In this document: positions 63,101-64,000 of the stretch, piece after piece
Layout of the letters: every line of letters begins with the position of its first letter
Numbering within the stretch: the first letter of the stretch is position 1
Assembly: GCA_965248335.1 (NCBI GenBank)
Contig: CBDFIY010000002.1
Span: forward strand, 682,001 to 746,000
DNA from: CAKMZU01 sp965248335
Lineage (GTDB): Bacteria > Pseudomonadota > Gammaproteobacteria > Pseudomonadales > DT-91
DNA: 64,000 nucleotides
Direction of reading: 5' to 3'
Notes under the pieces: generated by a model
What the model was told of the DNA's origin: nothing
What the model saw: only the letters and a program-made list of their open reading frames with translations
Databases searched by the model: none
Made by a program: the position numbers and the translations under genes

Positions 63101-63464
63101 TTGCTTTCACCAATTGTTCGAAAGCATCCTGCAGTTTAGTGGTATTCAGGCTGCCTTTGAGTTTTAGCGTGCTGTGGATGTGATAGGCCGTGCTTTGTGG
63201 CTCGAGCTGTTGCAGTAGCCAAAATCGCTGTTGCGAAAAGGATGCTGGATAGCCGTTACGGTTATTTTCAGCCTTAAGGATAGGCTGTTGCGCATGGGAT
63301 GACTGGTACAAAAAATCGATAATAGCGGGTTTGATATCACGAATCTGCTGTATCAATGCGTCTGTCATTGCTCCATCCGGTGCGCTAAAACGTAGCTGCC
63401 CATCGTCGAGCCATAATTGTATGTCTTTTTCGGCAAGTTCAGCGAGTAAGTCAACCAGTGTCAT
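60147..63464 (-). CDS. single-module nonribosomal peptide synthetase (TubC-C-A-T), Ser-specific
   Basis: The domains of this 1105-residue NRPS are: TubC-like docking 1-55 (MTLVDLLAELAEKDIQLWLD); C 75-480 with HHIASDG near residue 199; A 510-970 with TSGSTGEPKG near residue 660; T 1005-1075 with GGHSLKAV near residue 1044. The A-domain code DVWHFSLIDK is that of Ser, as in A2 of the large NRPS. The N-terminal TubC domain implies an upstream partner, which may lie past the right edge, or else a lipo-initiating C domain. It ends without a thioesterase and should hand its product to the large NRPS at the left, whose own TubC domain would accept it. Tailoring roles are not visible. Confidence 0.93.
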   Translation of the reverse strand: MTLVDLLAELAEKDIQLWLDDGQLRFSAPDGAMTDALIQQIRDIKPAIIDFLYQSSHAQQPILKAENNRNGYPASFSQQRFWLLQQLEPQSTAYHIHSTLKLKGSLNTTKLQDAFEQLVKANVILRTGFDQMHGVLTQRICAIEPKLVSTQTTEKEAQEAVERLINQPFDLTKGEVIRAALFALNPEEYLFSFVMHHIASDGISLQLMIQALMQSYSLNIAPQTPPLQYADFSVWQQTQNLDQQRDYWTNQLQNTPVLNLPYDKSIAFHGENNSAAFCDISLNATHYDVLKQIALRENTTLFVVLIAAYAILLEKYCQQQDFAIGTPVSGRNRSELEGMLGCFINSLALRVDLDPALTFSDFLAQTKQTTVDALKHQDIPFEAINQALALTTDLNTPPVFQTLFSLQPTDGEAINIDNLTMTPVPQKVDVQFDLKLTAMEGSDTLHLRFEYKKSRFSEAKMGRMATQLVYLLKTLDNHAKTPISQLRLTDTTHSLYLSTGEFNDTQTLRKAATLHGLFEQQVEKTPDQVATSDSQTCLTYRALNERANQFSHFLLAQGVEKNNVVGIRMNRSVSILVAQLALLKAGCAYLPLEKELPPERQAQMLNKAQVSHIITDEEHAFDGIRSFNLAVFEGDTYSTSNLDIHAPDNLLNVIFTSGSTGEPKGVMVSHRAIANRLQWMQKQFVLNPTDKVLQKTPYGFDVSVWEFFWPLITGSCCHFLAPDAHKDPQALTREIASQNITHIHFVPSMLTPFLAKLDQPLPSLRKIFCSGEALTQPQVERCLDVLPNIELFNLYGPTEAAIDVSFYPCKKDDIHLSVPIGKPIDNMQLHVIDNSLTPVPFGVGGELFIGGTGLAEGYIHSPEITEKAFIDNPFSNHPSAKLYRTGDLVKMSEDGELLYLGRSDGQVKIRGQRIELSDIEQTLIAQLGIDQAVVLAKQDPKQGDKTLVAYVPINDTSTIKAQLTQSLSAAMLPSYFVSITAWPLTASGKIDRKRLPEPAWQDVTRAVYQPPTTDTEKTLATLWQEVLGIEKIGIHDNFFDLGGHSLKAVEIMMKTQEHFAIDLSLKSVLSQPTIAAISEWIDQVQASKAVFVEHQDNEDTDSFIL

Positions 63465-63553
63465 ACATTTCCTTGGTGTTATTGTTCGATGAAAACAGGC
63501 TCATGCTAGCTGGCAAGCGCATTTCTTGCAAATGCAATCATTGTTTCTGTGTG

Positions 63554-63681
63554 TATACCCATCGGAATTGGAGATGCAAGAAGGCGGCCAGAGAGCGAAT
63601 CCCCATGAGCTTACAGCCCGTAAGTGATTGGGGTGAGCGAGCGTGGCCAACATCCTTGCATCTTCAAGGGTGATCGGTATA
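63554..63681 (+). repeat. family A repeat, copy 7
   Basis: This full 128-bp copy supplies the last codons (YTDHP) and stop of the partial gene at 63664, and lies just upstream of the single-module NRPS. Confidence 0.95.
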
Positions 63682-64000
63682 AAGGATGGCTCTGGATGTG
63701 CCGTCTTTAACTTTATGACATGGAGGGAGCGTTAGTTCTGACGTGCTTCGATTCTCAGGATTCATGGCGATATGGATCATAAAATATCCCATCAGTGGGC
63801 TTGACCAATCGGATGTTTTTTGTACCGATGACTTGTCGTTATCAGTAGGCGGGAAGCTTGTACCATTAAAGTTAAGCAAATAATTTGAAGGTGTTTCAAT
63901 ATTTTCAGGTGTTGATAGTGTTCGCTTAAATTCATCTGCGAGAATGTCTGGAATGTGGTTTTTTCCTGCGAGAGATTGCATGTTTTTCGTGGGGTTATTT
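63664..64000 (-). CDS. partial gene at the window edge, unknown function
   Basis: The open frame continues past position 63981 (ATG of MQSLAGKNHIPDILADEFKR) to the right edge without a stop, so the gene probably starts outside the window. The visible 105 residues include SNYLLNFNGTSFPP and SPLMGYFMIHIAMNPENRS, and I recognise no family. The C-terminus YTDHP is encoded by repeat A7, just as in the disrupted gene at 8428. It lies upstream of the NRPS genes on the same strand and could belong to the locus. Confidence 0.55.
   Translation of the reverse strand, partial: NNPTKNMQSLAGKNHIPDILADEFKRTLSTPENIETPSNYLLNFNGTSFPPTDNDKSSVQKTSDWSSPLMGYFMIHIAMNPENRSTSELTLPPCHKVKDGTSRAILYTDHP

Noticed and set aside
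6842..63681. CRISPR-like array from the repeated 128-bp sequence
   Set aside because: Copies are dispersed, long and palindromic, and lack regular spacers or cas genes.

Overview
The window looks like a piece of a gammaproteobacterial chromosome of moderate to low GC. It carries recA-recX with a LexA box, fabV, miaE and a cydABX-ybgE operon, all with gammaproteobacterial protein features. I cannot name the genus. The region is rich in insertion sequences and short mobile repeats, and several genes are visibly broken by them. This suggests a genome undergoing IS expansion, for example in a host-associated or marine lineage.

Layout. 1-2.9 kb: an ISAzo13-like element split by an IS1595-family element. 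3.1-6.6 kb (minus strand): the cytochrome bd operon cydA-cydB-cydX-ybgE. 7-16 kb: an extended SDR, a secreted-protein gene of 522 codons broken by an IS630 and an IS1595 element, a ureidoglycolate-lyase-like gene flanked by two identical 134-bp miniature elements, an isochorismatase-pirin pair, and a divergent LysR regulator with a palindromic operator between them. 17-28 kb: a large beta-propeller-like lipoprotein, a frameshifted secreted protein, a cobalamin riboswitch driving a TonB-dependent receptor, several small secreted proteins and lipoproteins, and an IS3 element. 28-34 kb is core genome: glycosyltransferase-miaE, fabV, an MBL hydrolase and recA-recX. 34-35.6 kb: a second ISAzo13 copy inserted in a DOPA-4,5-dioxygenase-family gene. 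35.8-38.5 kb: three secreted proteins of unknown function.

38.6-63.5 kb (minus strand) is a nonribosomal peptide synthetase locus. A single-module Ser NRPS (TubC-C-A-T) is followed by an unusual ATP-grasp-like protein with a signal peptide, and then by a five-module, 6495-residue NRPS ending in a thioesterase. If the two NRPSs act in this order, the product is at least a hexapeptide: Ser, an unassigned residue, Ser, and three residues set by an identical specificity code. Two of those last three modules contain an extra condensation-type domain directly before the A domain. No carrier-protein phosphotransferase, exporter or hydroxylase gene lies in the window, and the locus may continue past the right edge.

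Two short repeat families mark the region. Family A (about 128 bp, seven copies) supplies stop codons, and in two cases a YTDHP tail, to neighbouring genes. Family B (134 bp, two copies) has 19-bp perfect terminal inverted repeats. No rRNA, tRNA or CRISPR array was seen.
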